A stretch of DNA of 35,210 nucleotides from JABWAM01 sp964653025 (GCA_964653025.1 CAZZBZ010000037.1:1-35210); one strand, 5' to 3'; numbered from the stretch's first letter, positions 1-8,128 are shown. Numbers and translations: made by a program. The notes: a model not told the origin generated them from the sequence alone.

Positions 1-41
1 ACGACTTTCAGGTAGGCTCCGCGAAAGTTGAAAGAATTGCC

Positions 42-1433
42 ATGACCTCGCTTTCCCCGCGAATTGGTCTGCTCCCGCTCTACCTCAAGCTCTACGACGA
101 CTCGCTTCCGGACTGTCGGGCGGGGTGCGAGGAGATCTTGCGCGAGGTGGAGGCATGCCTCACCCGCCTCGGGGCGGGGGTCACCGTCGCAAAAGTCGTT
201 CGCACCGCCGCCGAAGCCGTCGCCGCGGTGCGAGGACTCGAGGAGGCGAAGGTGGACTGCCTCGTGACGCTCCATCTCGCCTACTCTCCCTCGCTGGAAA
301 CCGCGCCGGCGCTCGTGAAGAGCCGCCTCCCGCTGGTGCTCCTGGACACCTCGCCGGATGCCACGTTCGGACCCGACACGGACCCCGCGCGGATCATGAG
401 CAACCACGGCGTCCACGGGGTGATGGACCTCGCCTCCGTCCTTCGGCGGCGCGGACGTACCTTCGAGATCGTGGTGGGGCACCCACGCGAATCGCGTGCG
501 CTCGATCGCGTGGTCGAACTCGCCCGGGCCGCCCACGCAGCGCGTGCTTTGCGCGGGATGCGCGTGGCACGGATCGGTACGGAGTTTCCCGGCATGGGCG
601 ACTTCGCGGTGACCCCCGAGATGATGAAGAAGGCCTTTGGCGTCCACGCACGGCAGGTCGATCCCTCGGTCCTCGCGAAGGAGATGGCCGCCGTGTCTCC
701 CGAAGCCATACGCAGGGAGATCGCGTTCGACGGGAATCGCTACGAGGTGCGCGCCGATGAGGCAATCCACCGGCGCTCGGTCCATGTGGGGCTTGCGCTG
801 CGCGCATTCATCGAGAAAGGGAAGCTCGGGGCGTTCACGGCCAACTTCATGGCGTTCCAGGATCCGAACGGGCCGGCGATGCCGTTCCTCGAGATTTCCA
901 AGGCGCTGGCTCGCGGGACCGGCTATGCGGGGGAGGGAGACCTCCTTACCGCCGCGCTGGTCGGTGCGCTGGCGGCCGGTTTTGGCGAGACCACCTTCAC
1001 CGAGGTCTTCTGCGCGGACTGGCGGGGGAACAGCCTCTTCCTCTCCCACATGGGCGAGACGAACCCCGCCCTCGCTCCCGATAAACCCCGGGTGATCACC
1101 AAGGACTATCCGTTTCTCAAGTCGGGTCCCACCGCCGCGATTGTGGCGGGCCTGCGTCCCGGCCCGGCGGTCTATGTAAACCTGGTCCCCGGCCCGCGCG
1201 GAACTTTCCAGTTGGTGGTCGTGCCGGTGGAGATGCTGCCCGAAACGGGGTGCGACAAACTGCGGGACACGGTCCGCGGCTGGATGCGGCCCATGGGACG
1301 CCCGGTGGCGGAGTTCCTCGAGGAATACTCACGTCAGGGAGGCACCCACCACGCGGCCCTCGTTTACGGAAAGCGCGCAGAGGCGGTCGCGGCCTTTGGT
1401 CGTTTTGCCGGCATCACGTCGGTGGTGATCTGA
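42..1433 (+). CDS. L-arabinose/L-fucose isomerase-like protein
   Basis: The 463-residue protein has the fold signature of the AraA/FucI sugar isomerase group, which interconverts aldoses and ketoses using a divalent metal. Visible motifs are GYAGEGD at 294-300, matching the AraA GEGD segment with a metal-ligand glutamate (E298), TEVF with E321, SHMGE with H336, and a C-terminal GGTHHA with H436/H437. These fit the Glu-Glu-His-His metal site of arabinose isomerases. The N-terminal half is a Rossmann-like domain that is poorly conserved in the group. The ATG at 42 is the first in frame and gives a complete protein; no strong ribosome-binding site is seen. The true substrate cannot be read from sequence: many such proteins are annotated only as isomerase-like, and no pentose kinase or transporter sits beside it. 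The gene is convergent with the aminotransferase downstream. Family assignment is fairly sure; substrate is not. Confidence 0.8.
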   Translation: MTSLSPRIGLLPLYLKLYDDSLPDCRAGCEEILREVEACLTRLGAGVTVAKVVRTAAEAVAAVRGLEEAKVDCLVTLHLAYSPSLETAPALVKSRLPLVLLDTSPDATFGPDTDPARIMSNHGVHGVMDLASVLRRRGRTFEIVVGHPRESRALDRVVELARAAHAARALRGMRVARIGTEFPGMGDFAVTPEMMKKAFGVHARQVDPSVLAKEMAAVSPEAIRREIAFDGNRYEVRADEAIHRRSVHVGLALRAFIEKGKLGAFTANFMAFQDPNGPAMPFLEISKALARGTGYAGEGDLLTAALVGALAAGFGETTFTEVFCADWRGNSLFLSHMGETNPALAPDKPRVITKDYPFLKSGPTAAIVAGLRPGPAVYVNLVPGPRGTFQLVVVPVEMLPETGCDKLRDTVRGWMRPMGRPVAEFLEEYSRQGGTHHAALVYGKRAEAVAAFGRFAGITSVVI

Positions 1434-1506
1434 GTTCCACGGAACGGCACTTCTCAGACGGCACCACGATGCCGCGGAGGATGATCTACTGGCGCCGCGT
1501 CCGCTT
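1434..1506. other. Convergent intergenic spacer
   Basis: This short gap separates the stops of two convergent genes. It opens with a small palindrome (gttccacggaac, 1434-1445). No U-tract terminator is obvious on either strand. Confidence 0.3.
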
Positions 1507-2616
1507 TCAGCCCTTGCGTCCAAAGAATTCGAGGACCTTGTCACAGGCGTAGTCCACCTGGTCGGGGGTGAGGTCGGGGAACATTGGCAGGGAGAGGAGG
1601 CGGTCCACACAGGTTTCGGTCAGCGGGAAGGCGCCGCGCTTCATTCCGAGAAAGGCGTAGGCGGGCTGGAGATGGACAGGGATCGGGTAGTGGCAGTTCG
1701 TGGCGACCCCGGCGGCCTCGAGGTGCTCGCGAAGGGCGGCGGGCTGGTCGGTGCGGACCGCATAGACATGGAACACGTGGCGGCGGCCGGGACGCTCGAT
1801 CGGGATCTCGAGGACGCCCTTGAGGCGCTCGCTGTAATGGCGGGCATGGGCACGGCGCTTTTCCGTCCAGCTTTCGAGATGGGGGAGCTTCGCGCGGAGG
1901 ATGGCCGCCTGGAGGGTGTCCAAGCGGAACCCGAAGCCGAGGCGGGCGTGCTCGTACTTGGCTTTCTTCTCGCGGCCGTGGTTGCGCATCTCGGTGATGT
2001 ACTTGTGGATCGCCGGGTCACGGGTGACGACGCCTCCGGCGTCCCCGTAGGCGCCAAGGTTTTTCCCGGGGTAAAAGCTGAAAGCGGCGACGGGGCCGAT
2101 CGGGCTTCGGCGGCCATCGAGTTCGGCGGCGTGTCCCTGGGCGCAGTCCTCGAGAACGAGGAGGCGATGTTTCTGGGCGACGGCGAGGACGGCATCCATG
2201 TCCACGAGCTGGCCGTAGAGATGAACGGGGAGGATTGCCTTCGTGCGCGGGGTGATCGCGGCGTCGATCTGGCGGGCGTCCATGAGCATCGTGTCGGTCT
2301 CGATGTCCACGAAGACGGGTTTGGCACCCGCGAAAGAGATCGCCTCGGCAGTAGCGATGTAGGTGTGGGAGACGGTGATGACCTCGTCGCCGGGGCCGAT
2401 CCCCATGGCCTTGAGGGCGAGATAGAGGGCGTCAGTCCCGGAACCGACCCCGGCGCAGTGTGGGGCGCAGCAGAAGGCGGCGAAGTCCTTCTCAAAGGCT
2501 TCGAGGCGGGGGCCCTCGATGAAGGCGGTGTTCTCGACCACATCGCGGATCGCGGCATCGATCTCTGTCTGGATGGAGCGATACTGGGCCTTGAGGTCAA
2601 CGAAAGGGATTTTCAT
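1507..2616 (-). CDS. DegT/DnrJ/EryC1/StrS family sugar aminotransferase
   Basis: This is a PLP-dependent transaminase of 369 residues, the usual family length. It transfers an amino group to a keto-sugar nucleotide in surface polysaccharide synthesis. Visible features are the cofactor phosphate loop GSGTDAL (58-64), the aspartate that pairs with the PLP ring in LEDCAQ (D157), and the Schiff-base lysine K185 in YPGKNLGAYGDAGG. The last motif resembles the WbpE/FdtB-type subgroup. It lies 21 bp downstream of a nucleotide-sugar dehydrogenase on the same strand, so the two are probably one transcript. A WbpA-WbpE pairing would suggest an amino-uronic acid, but the oxidoreductase and acetyltransferase of that route are not in the window. 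Family is certain; the exact sugar is inference. Confidence 0.9.
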   Translation of the reverse strand: MKIPFVDLKAQYRSIQTEIDAAIRDVVENTAFIEGPRLEAFEKDFAAFCCAPHCAGVGSGTDALYLALKAMGIGPGDEVITVSHTYIATAEAISFAGAKPVFVDIETDTMLMDARQIDAAITPRTKAILPVHLYGQLVDMDAVLAVAQKHRLLVLEDCAQGHAAELDGRRSPIGPVAAFSFYPGKNLGAYGDAGGVVTRDPAIHKYITEMRNHGREKKAKYEHARLGFGFRLDTLQAAILRAKLPHLESWTEKRRAHARHYSERLKGVLEIPIERPGRRHVFHVYAVRTDQPAALREHLEAAGVATNCHYPIPVHLQPAYAFLGMKRGAFPLTETCVDRLLSLPMFPDLTPDQVDYACDKVLEFFGRKG

Positions 2617-2637
2617 AGGGATGCGGTTAAAAATGGC

Positions 2638-3924
2638 TCATGCTTTCCAGAGCTGTCGCGGGTGGCAGGCGATGCCGTTCATGGCGTTGCGAGTATCCAC
2701 GATGAGGGGGCTCCATTCGGGGAGATGCTTCAGGTCGATGGCGGAGTGGCGGGTGACGATCACCGTGGCGTCGAAGGAGGAGACGGTGGGACGATCCCAG
2801 GTCACGGAGCGGGTGCCGCGCCAGGCCATGTGCTCACGGGTGGGGGGAACTGCGGGCACATGGGGATCGTGGTAAGCGACCTCGCCCCCGCGCTCCTTAA
2901 GGAGGTCCATGATGCGGAAGGCGGGGGACTCGCGGATGTCGTCCACGTCGGGCTTGTAGGCGAGGCCGACGACGAGGACACGGCTGCCCTTGAGGGCCTT
3001 GGCGCGGTCGTTGAGGGCCTCGGCGATGCGGGCGACGACGTGCTCGGGCATCGCGGTATTCACCTCGCCCGCGAGTTCGATGAAGCGGGTGGCGAGGCCG
3101 TACTCCCGGGCCTTCCAGGTGAGGTAGAAGGGATCGATAGGGATACAGTGGCCGCCGAGGCCGGGTCCCGGGTAAAAGGGCATGAAGCCGAAGGGCTTGG
3201 TCTTCGCGGCCTCGATGACCTCCCAGATGTCGATGCCCATGCGGGCGTAAACGACCTTGAGCTCGTTCACGAGGGCGATATTGACGCTGCGAAAGATATT
3301 CTCGAGGAGCTTGGCCGCCTCGGCGACGCGGCAGGAGGAGACGGGAACGACGGTCTTCACGGCCTTCCGGTAGAGAGCGGTCGCTTTTTCCAGGCAGGCG
3401 GGGGTGAGGCCGCCGACGACCTTGGGAATCTCGGCGACGCGGCTCTTGGGGTTACCCGGGTCCTCGCGCTCGGGGGAGAAGGCGAGATGAAAGTCGGTGC
3501 CGGCCTTCAGGCCGGAGCCTTTTTCGAGGACGGCACGCAGGTCCTCGTCGGTGGTGCCGGGAAAGGTGGTGGACTCGAGGACGACGAGCATCCCGCGGGC
3601 AAGATGGGGTGCAAGGGCGCGGCCGGTGTTCAGGACAAAGGAGAGGTCCGGTTCCCGCTGGCGGGTGAGGGGCGTTGGCACGCAGATGATCGCCGCTTCC
3701 GTGGTGCGGGCGAGGGAGAAGTCGGAGGAGGCAGAGAAGCGGCCGGCGTCGACCTGCTCCCGTACGGATTCGGAGGGGATGTGCTGGATGTAGCTTTCCC
3801 CGCGGTTGAGACGAACAACCTTGTCGCCGTCGGTATCAAGGCCGAGAACGGTGACTCCCGAGCGCGCGAACTGGAGCGAGAGGGGGAGCCCGACGTAACC
3901 GAGGCCGATGACGGAGATTTTCAT
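2638..3924 (-). CDS. UDP-sugar 6-dehydrogenase (UDP-GlcNAc/ManNAc type)
   Basis: This enzyme oxidises C6 of a UDP-hexose or UDP-N-acetylhexosamine to the uronic acid in two NAD-dependent steps. The 428-residue protein opens with the Rossmann motif GLGYVGLP (7-14), has the catalytic-lysine region EAAKLLEN (K205), and carries the catalytic cysteine C260 in PGPGLGGHCIPIDP. The wording of that motif is typical of the WbpA/WecC group rather than UDP-glucose dehydrogenases. The open frame extends to a GTG at 3945, but I chose the ATG at 3924 because MKISVIGLGYVG is the normal family start. The DegT aminotransferase follows 21 bp downstream and a small membrane protein precedes it by 33 bp. The substrate (GlcNAc or ManNAc form) is not resolved. 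Confidence 0.92.
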   Translation of the reverse strand: MKISVIGLGYVGLPLSLQFARSGVTVLGLDTDGDKVVRLNRGESYIQHIPSESVREQVDAGRFSASSDFSLARTTEAAIICVPTPLTRQREPDLSFVLNTGRALAPHLARGMLVVLESTTFPGTTDEDLRAVLEKGSGLKAGTDFHLAFSPEREDPGNPKSRVAEIPKVVGGLTPACLEKATALYRKAVKTVVPVSSCRVAEAAKLLENIFRSVNIALVNELKVVYARMGIDIWEVIEAAKTKPFGFMPFYPGPGLGGHCIPIDPFYLTWKAREYGLATRFIELAGEVNTAMPEHVVARIAEALNDRAKALKGSRVLVVGLAYKPDVDDIRESPAFRIMDLLKERGGEVAYHDPHVPAVPPTREHMAWRGTRSVTWDRPTVSSFDATVIVTRHSAIDLKHLPEWSPLIVDTRNAMNGIACHPRQLWKA

Positions 3925-3957
3925 CTCAAGCGAAGTCCCCGGCACCTGCCGAATGGG

Positions 3958-4197
3958 TTAACGGATGAATCGGATCAGGCCGGCGATGATGGGGATGAGA
4001 CCCAGCCAGAAGAGGAACATCCATCGAATAATTTCGGCCTTCGCCTCGGCAAGATCGGTCTTCGTGGCCAGAATACGGGCTTGCTCGGTGTTGTTGTCAT
4101 CCATGGCCCTTTCGATGGCCTGGGTGATCGCACGAGCGGTACGGTCCTCGACCCTTGCCGCTTCAAGGATCTCAAAGATTTTCAGAGTACTGACCAT
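3958..4197 (-). CDS. Small coiled-coil membrane-anchored protein (DUF1640/CCDC90-like)
   Basis: This is a 79-residue protein starting MVSTLKIFEILEAARVED. The first ~50 residues are charged and helical (RAITQAIERA, then ATKTDLAEAKAEI), which predicts a coiled coil. The last ~20 residues (WMFLFWLGLIPIIAGLIRF) form one membrane segment. This layout, including the A-TK-DLAE-KAE repeat before the membrane segment, matches small bacterial proteins loosely grouped with DUF1640/CCDC90. Their function is not established. The frame stays open upstream to 4509, but that part is an arginine/histidine-rich shadow of the opposite YqgE gene, so the ATG at 4197 is preferred. It probably shares a transcript with the dehydrogenase 33 bp downstream; a functional link is not evident. 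Confidence 0.7.
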   Translation of the reverse strand: MVSTLKIFEILEAARVEDRTARAITQAIERAMDDNNTEQARILATKTDLAEAKAEIIRWMFLFWLGLIPIIAGLIRFIR

Positions 4198-4281
4198 GCG
4201 ACGAAGGTCATCGTCGGAGGGTGGGTTGTCAAGCCGTTTACCGGGTTGACCGTGCCTTTGGGACAGTCCAGTTTTGTCGGG
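4198..4281. promoter_or_regulatory. Divergent promoter region
   Basis: This 84-bp gap lies between the starts of the coiled-coil membrane gene and yqgE/algH, so it should hold promoters for both. No clear -35/-10 pair was identified by eye. Confidence 0.35.
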
Positions 4282-4842
4282 ATGCCTTCCCCAAAACATC
4301 CTGTTTCCGGCAAGATGATCCTGGATAGCGGGCGTCTGGCGGAGTCGTACTTTGAGCGGACGGTGATCTTCATGGTGCGCCACGACAAGGAGGGGGCGCT
4401 GGGGTTGGTGGTGAACCGTCCGACGAAGCATACCGTGGCGGAGGTGCTCAAGGAGAAGGCGGACGACCTTATCGCCCGGGTTCCCCTCTCCCTCGGGGGG
4501 CCGGTTCAACCGCAGACGATCAGCTTCCTTGTCGAGAGTTGCGGAGACACGGAACTCAACGTGCTCCCGTGGGTGGCTTGGGCGCGAAGCCTTGAGGAGG
4601 TAGAGATGCTGGTTTCGGCTGCGGCTTCGCCACCCAGGATCCGTGCGTTTGCCGGCTACGCGGGCTGGGGCGGGGGGCAGCTTGAAGGGGAGTTCGAAGG
4701 GGGGTGCTGGGTGACCGTGGCGCCGCGGCCTGCGGATGTTTTTGTGGAATCCAGCGGGGTGCTCTGGCGCGATGTGATTGCCCGTCAGGGGGGAATCTGG
4801 CGCCTTGTCGCTGACATGCCGAGGGATGTGGGGCGGAACTAG
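4282..4842 (+). CDS. YqgE/AlgH family protein
   Basis: This 186-residue protein matches the YqgE/AlgH family (DUF179) in length and in its motifs: GKMILDSGRLAESYFERTV near the N-terminus, HDKEGALGLVVNRPT (about 35-49), SLGGPVQP, and FAGYAGWGGGQLEGE (about 129-143). The family is widespread and its biochemical role is unsettled; in Pseudomonas AlgH has been linked to alginate gene expression. The reading frame is open far upstream (to 1672), but that stretch is the antisense of the dehydrogenase and aminotransferase genes. I therefore took the ATG at 4282, where family similarity begins. An in-frame TTG at 4258 is a weaker alternative. The gene is divergent from the small coiled-coil gene, leaving an 84-bp shared promoter region. 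Confidence 0.88.
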   Translation: MPSPKHPVSGKMILDSGRLAESYFERTVIFMVRHDKEGALGLVVNRPTKHTVAEVLKEKADDLIARVPLSLGGPVQPQTISFLVESCGDTELNVLPWVAWARSLEEVEMLVSAAASPPRIRAFAGYAGWGGGQLEGEFEGGCWVTVAPRPADVFVESSGVLWRDVIARQGGIWRLVADMPRDVGRN

Positions 4843-4900
4843 GGAGAAAAGCGGGAAAGAGGAAAAGCTGGAAAGCGGGAAAGCGGGAAAATTGGAGACC
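4843..4900. repeat. Purine-rich short tandem repeat
   Basis: Just after the yqgE stop is a nearly pure A/G tract with repeated ggaaagc/gggaaa units (for example ggaaagcgggaaagcgggaa). It is non-coding and of unknown role. It lies next to the dispersed palindromic repeat that follows. Confidence 0.6.
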
Positions 4901-4916
4901 CTTGCAGATGTCGTCG

Positions 4917-5021
4917 AAAGGGACCCGCCGTAGGCTTACCACACGCCATGCGTGGGATACGGTGGGCTATCGGGGAAACACGATCTCCTCGGTAGCCCGT
5001 GCTGTCCCTAGCACGGGATCC
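4917..5021. repeat. Dispersed palindromic repeat, copy 1
   Basis: This element contains gggacccgccgtag (4919-4933) and a 47-nt core at 4975-5021. The core holds ggtagcccgtgctgtcccta followed by a cacgggatcc end and is nearly identical to 34272-34320. The part cccgtg...cacggg (about 4997-5016) folds into a hairpin. The element ends exactly where the stop codon of the minus-strand small gene begins, so for that operon it could also act as a 3' end structure. No U-tract follows. Confidence 0.75.
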
Positions 5022-5318
5022 TCAGGCCGTGAGGGTGGTGTAGAGGTCGCGGATGGACTCGATGGCCTCATCCACCGTGGCGGAGGAGCGATGTTCGAGG
5101 AGCGCTTGCGCGAAACCGAGGCATTGGATGGCGATCGTGAAATTGCCTTCGATGAACCCGTCATGTTCGGAAAACCATATGAAGAGGTCGCGGACCACGA
5201 CTCGGGCCTCGGCAGCGGTGACACTGCTGAGTCGCAATCGGAAGAGTTGGCCGCCGAAGTTGAGGCATGCCTCGGCAACCTTCGCTCGGCGTTCGGGTTC
5301 GGTGGTGCGGGTGGCCAT
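5022..5318 (-). CDS. Small protein of unknown function
   Basis: A 98-residue, mainly helical soluble protein (MATRTTEPERRAKVAEACLN...) with no family I recognise. It has no signal peptide or membrane segment. Its ATG overlaps the stop of the upstream S41-like gene as ATGA (5316-5320 on the other strand), a strong sign of translational coupling and the main reason to believe it is a real gene. It is the last gene of the AI-2E/purE/S41 operon. Its aromatic-rich centre (VVRDLFIWFSEHDGFIEGNF) suggests a packed helical fold. Function is unknown. Confidence 0.55.
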   Translation of the reverse strand: MATRTTEPERRAKVAEACLNFGGQLFRLRLSSVTAAEARVVVRDLFIWFSEHDGFIEGNFTIAIQCLGFAQALLEHRSSATVDEAIESIRDLYTTLTA

Positions 5319-6439
5319 CAGGGGGTTCCCGTTGGGCTCGCGGGCGGATCGAGGTTGAGGGCGTTCAGGCTCTTGAGGAGGTCCATGGCTTGGAGGAGAA
5401 CGAGGTCGCGGTTGCTTGCGGGCGCATTTTTTGGCTTGGGCGTCTTTGGATCGCGGATGGGCGGGGCCAGGTCGCGCCCCGTGAGGATCGCCTCGCTGTA
5501 GTAGCGCGGATCGCGCGGGGGGTCGGGGGCGCGAAACGGTTCGGCGAACAGGGACTGTTCGAGCTTCGGGTCGAGGGCCACGGCCACGTCGGGTTTTACC
5601 CCGCGGAGGAAGAAGGGACCCGATCCCGGGAGGATGAACTTCCCAGTCGCGAAGCGAAGGATCTGTCCGTTGGCGAGGGGAACATCGACGGTCTCGAAGG
5701 CGTCGCCGGCAGTCGACGCGTTGCCGAGGACGACGGCGCGGCGCTGGTCCTGGAGGACGGCGGCAAGGGCCTCCGCGGCGCCGGAGGTGGCATGGTTGAC
5801 GAGGACCACGAGAGGGATGAGGGTGGGGGCGTTCCCCGAGGGGGTCTCGAACGGCTCGGTGGCGGAGCCCCGCGCGACACTCATCACGACGCGGCCACCG
5901 GGAACAAAGGCGGCGGCGAGGGCGGGCACCTCGGCCCAGGCGGTGCCTGAGGCGAAACGGAGGTCAAGGATGAAGCCCTGAATATGCTCGTCCTTGCGCT
6001 GGCGCTCCACTTCGGCGCGGAGGAGGCGGCCCGAGTCGGGGACGACGCGGGCGAGGCGGGCGTGCCCGATCCAGGGGTCGAGCACCGTGATCGCGCCGAG
6101 GGGGGATGAGTCGGCGCGGGGTGGGGAGGCGTTCGTTTTATCCAGCAGGCGGACGGAAGGGTCGAGCGAGGCGAGGAGGCCACGCAGGGCGGTCTGCGCG
6201 AGGCGGGGCGAGGAGATGAGGGTGGGGTCTGCGTAGTGCTGCACGAGGGCAGCGACAATCTCATCGTAAAGGACCCGTTCGGGCGACACGGGCACCACGG
6301 CCACCGGCGGGACGGCGTTGGTGGGTGCCGGGGGGGGTGGATCGCGACGGGCCTGGAAGCGTTCGAACCAGCCGGCGTGCGTGGCAGGGGCGAGGAGCAG
6401 GCAGGCCAGCGCACCCGCGAGGCAGGCTCGGGAGGACAT
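5318..6439 (-). CDS. S41 (C-terminal processing) peptidase-like protein, catalytic dyad apparently lost
   Basis: A 373-residue exported protein with a signal peptide (LAGALACLLLAPATHA, cleavage near 22). The S41 fold is recognisable from IQGFILDLRFASG (153-165), LVVLVN near 210-215, a TGKFILPGSGPF segment (265-276) and GVKPDVAV (280-287). In active family members the nucleophilic serine follows VLVN in an SASASE-type motif; here the text is VLVNHATSGAAEAL, which aligns Thr218 at that place with Ser219 next to it. The catalytic lysine of the usual TFGKGSVQ motif is replaced in STAGDAFETV (Gly245 by alignment). No PDZ domain is evident between the short N-terminal part and the core. It may therefore be a non-catalytic binding protein. 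It starts 3 bp after the purE stop and overlaps the next gene. Fold is fairly sure; inactivity is inference. Confidence 0.75.
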   Translation of the reverse strand: MSSRACLAGALACLLLAPATHAGWFERFQARRDPPPPAPTNAVPPVAVVPVSPERVLYDEIVAALVQHYADPTLISSPRLAQTALRGLLASLDPSVRLLDKTNASPPRADSSPLGAITVLDPWIGHARLARVVPDSGRLLRAEVERQRKDEHIQGFILDLRFASGTAWAEVPALAAAFVPGGRVVMSVARGSATEPFETPSGNAPTLIPLVVLVNHATSGAAEALAAVLQDQRRAVVLGNASTAGDAFETVDVPLANGQILRFATGKFILPGSGPFFLRGVKPDVAVALDPKLEQSLFAEPFRAPDPPRDPRYYSEAILTGRDLAPPIRDPKTPKPKNAPASNRDLVLLQAMDLLKSLNALNLDPPASPTGTP

Positions 6440-6442
6440 GGG

Positions 6443-6943
6443 TCAGAGCTTTGCTTGGAGGGCTTTGTCCGCGGCCTCGACCTTAAGGCGCATCGCCTCG
6501 CGCCAATCCACGAGTTTCTTTGCGAGGGCGGGGTCGCCGAGCGCGAGGATCTGGACGGCGAGGACCGCCGCGTTCACGGCCCCGAACCTACCGATCGCGA
6601 CGGTGGCGACGGGAACGCCCGAGGGCATCTGGACCGTGGAGAGCAGGGCGTCGAGCCCCTGAAGCTCAGTGGCAGCGAGGGGAACCCCGATCACGGGGAG
6701 CGAGGTATGGGCGGCGACAGCGCCGGCCAGGTGGGCGGCCCCCCCGGCGGCGGCGATGAAGACGCGGATGCCGCGGGCAGGCGCGCCGCGGACAAAACTG
6801 GCGACCGCATCTGGCGTGCGGTGGGCGGACATGACGCGCACCTCGTGGGCGATGCCGAACTCACGGAGGGTTTTGTGGCAGCGATCCATCATCTCGAAGT
6901 CGGATTCACTGCCCATGAGGATGGCGACGAGCGGGGAAGGCAT
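6443..6943 (-). CDS. purE: N5-carboxyaminoimidazole ribonucleotide mutase PurE
   Basis: PurE converts N5-CAIR to CAIR in de novo purine synthesis, in the cytoplasm. The 166-residue length and the motifs ILMGSESDFEMM (8-19), VMSAHRTPD (37-45) and AAAGGAAHLAG (64-74) are diagnostic of class I PurE, which works with PurK. No purK is in the window. The open frame reaches 7018, but homology begins at MPSPLVAILMGS, so the ATG at 6943 is used; no good ribosome-binding site precedes it. The gene lies in a minus-strand operon between an AI-2E-family membrane protein and the S41-like protein, an arrangement that gives no obvious pathway link. Confidence 0.96.
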   Translation of the reverse strand: MPSPLVAILMGSESDFEMMDRCHKTLREFGIAHEVRVMSAHRTPDAVASFVRGAPARGIRVFIAAAGGAAHLAGAVAAHTSLPVIGVPLAATELQGLDALLSTVQMPSGVPVATVAIGRFGAVNAAVLAVQILALGDPALAKKLVDWREAMRLKVEAADKALQAKL

Positions 6944-7018
6944 GTGGGGAGTTTCGCCGAGGGGCGGCGACAAAGTAAAATGTAAAAGCGCAAACGATCG
7001 CAGACGGACTGGCGCCAT

Positions 7019-8128
7019 TCAGCTTTTCGCCGGGGCCATCGGCTCCTTGTGGAGCCACTCGCTGAGGAGGGTGTGAGCGACGGCGAGGAGGACAGGGCCG
7101 AGAAAGATGCCGATGAAGCCGAAGCCGAGAATGCCCCCGATCATCCCGAGGAAGACGAGAATGAAGGGGAGCTTGCTCCCGCGGCTTACGATCCAAGGGC
7201 GGAGGACGTTGTCGATCCCGCTGATCGCGAGCAGGCCCCAGAGCGCCAGGAAGACGGCCCACGTGGGGTGTCCGTGGTAAAAGACCCATGCCACGGCAGG
7301 GACCCAGATGAGGGGCGGCCCGCCGGGGATCACGGACGCGAAGAAGGTGAGCAGGCCGAGCAGCATGGGGGCGGGGATGCCCGTGACCCAGAAGCCAAGT
7401 CCCGCGAGGATTCCCTGGGCGAGCGCGGTGCCGATCACTCCGTAGACCACGCCATTGACGGTCTGTCCCACGACATCGAGCAGGTGCTGGGTTCGTTCGC
7501 CGATGATTCGGCGCCCGGCTTCGCCGGCACGGCGGATGACACTTTCCCCGTGACGGTAAAAGAAGAAGACGATGAGGACGCTGAGGGTCAGGTCCAGCAC
7601 GCCGCGGCCGAGAAGGACTCCCTGCGCGAGGAGGAACCCTTTCGATCGGGTGAGCAGGCCGCGAAGCGAATCAACCAACATCTCGCGGTTATGCGCCATA
7701 TCCGACCAGTTGCGGTGGAGATCGTGGCCCGCGAGGGGGAGGCCCGCCACCCAGTCGGGCGGGTCGGGGAGTCCCTGACTGAGCAGGGCGCGGAGGGCGG
7801 TGAAACCGCGCGCGACGTTGTCGGCAAGGCTGGCGCCGACCACGAGGAAGGGGACGACCAGCACGAGGGTCACGAGGGCGACCATCGCGAGCGACGCGAG
7901 GGAGCGCCGCCCGCGGCAGAGCTTTAGCATGCGGCGGTAGGCGGGCCAAGTGGCGTAGCTGAGGATGCCCGCCCAGAGAAGTGCCGACACGAACGGGCGC
8001 AGGACAAGGAAACAGCCGACGAGGAGCAGCGCAAGGGCGACGAGACCTGCGATGATCTCGATGCGGCGGCTGAACCAAGGGTGCGTTTCCACGGGACCGA
8101 GTCTTGCAGGAGGATGCGTCTCGATCAA
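7019..8128 (-). CDS. AI-2E family (UPF0118) membrane transporter
   Basis: A 369-residue polytopic membrane protein. Hydrophobic segments occur near 27-75 (two to three helices), 78-103, 170-192, and a dense cluster from about 220 to 355. A soluble insertion lies between about 105 and 165. The C-terminal portion (LLTFFASVIPGGPPLIWVPA, then FLGMIGGILGFGFIGIFLGP) is the hallmark of the AI-2E/PerM family. Members are linked to autoinducer-2 or other solute export and to Na+/H+ antiport, so the substrate should be considered unknown. It is the first gene of the minus-strand operon and is 75 bp upstream of purE. The preceding intergenic region holds a large palindrome. Confidence 0.92.
   Translation of the reverse strand: MIETHPPARLGPVETHPWFSRRIEIIAGLVALALLLVGCFLVLRPFVSALLWAGILSYATWPAYRRMLKLCRGRRSLASLAMVALVTLVLVVPFLVVGASLADNVARGFTALRALLSQGLPDPPDWVAGLPLAGHDLHRNWSDMAHNREMLVDSLRGLLTRSKGFLLAQGVLLGRGVLDLTLSVLIVFFFYRHGESVIRRAGEAGRRIIGERTQHLLDVVGQTVNGVVYGVIGTALAQGILAGLGFWVTGIPAPMLLGLLTFFASVIPGGPPLIWVPAVAWVFYHGHPTWAVFLALWGLLAISGIDNVLRPWIVSRGSKLPFILVFLGMIGGILGFGFIGIFLGPVLLAVAHTLLSEWLHKEPMAPAKS

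Noticed and set aside
1672..4281. Long plus-strand open frame in front of yqgE/algH
   Set aside because: It is antisense to the aminotransferase, dehydrogenase and coiled-coil genes, all with clear motifs. The translation is low-complexity Gly/Asp/Glu/Val-rich, and only the part from 4282 has family similarity.
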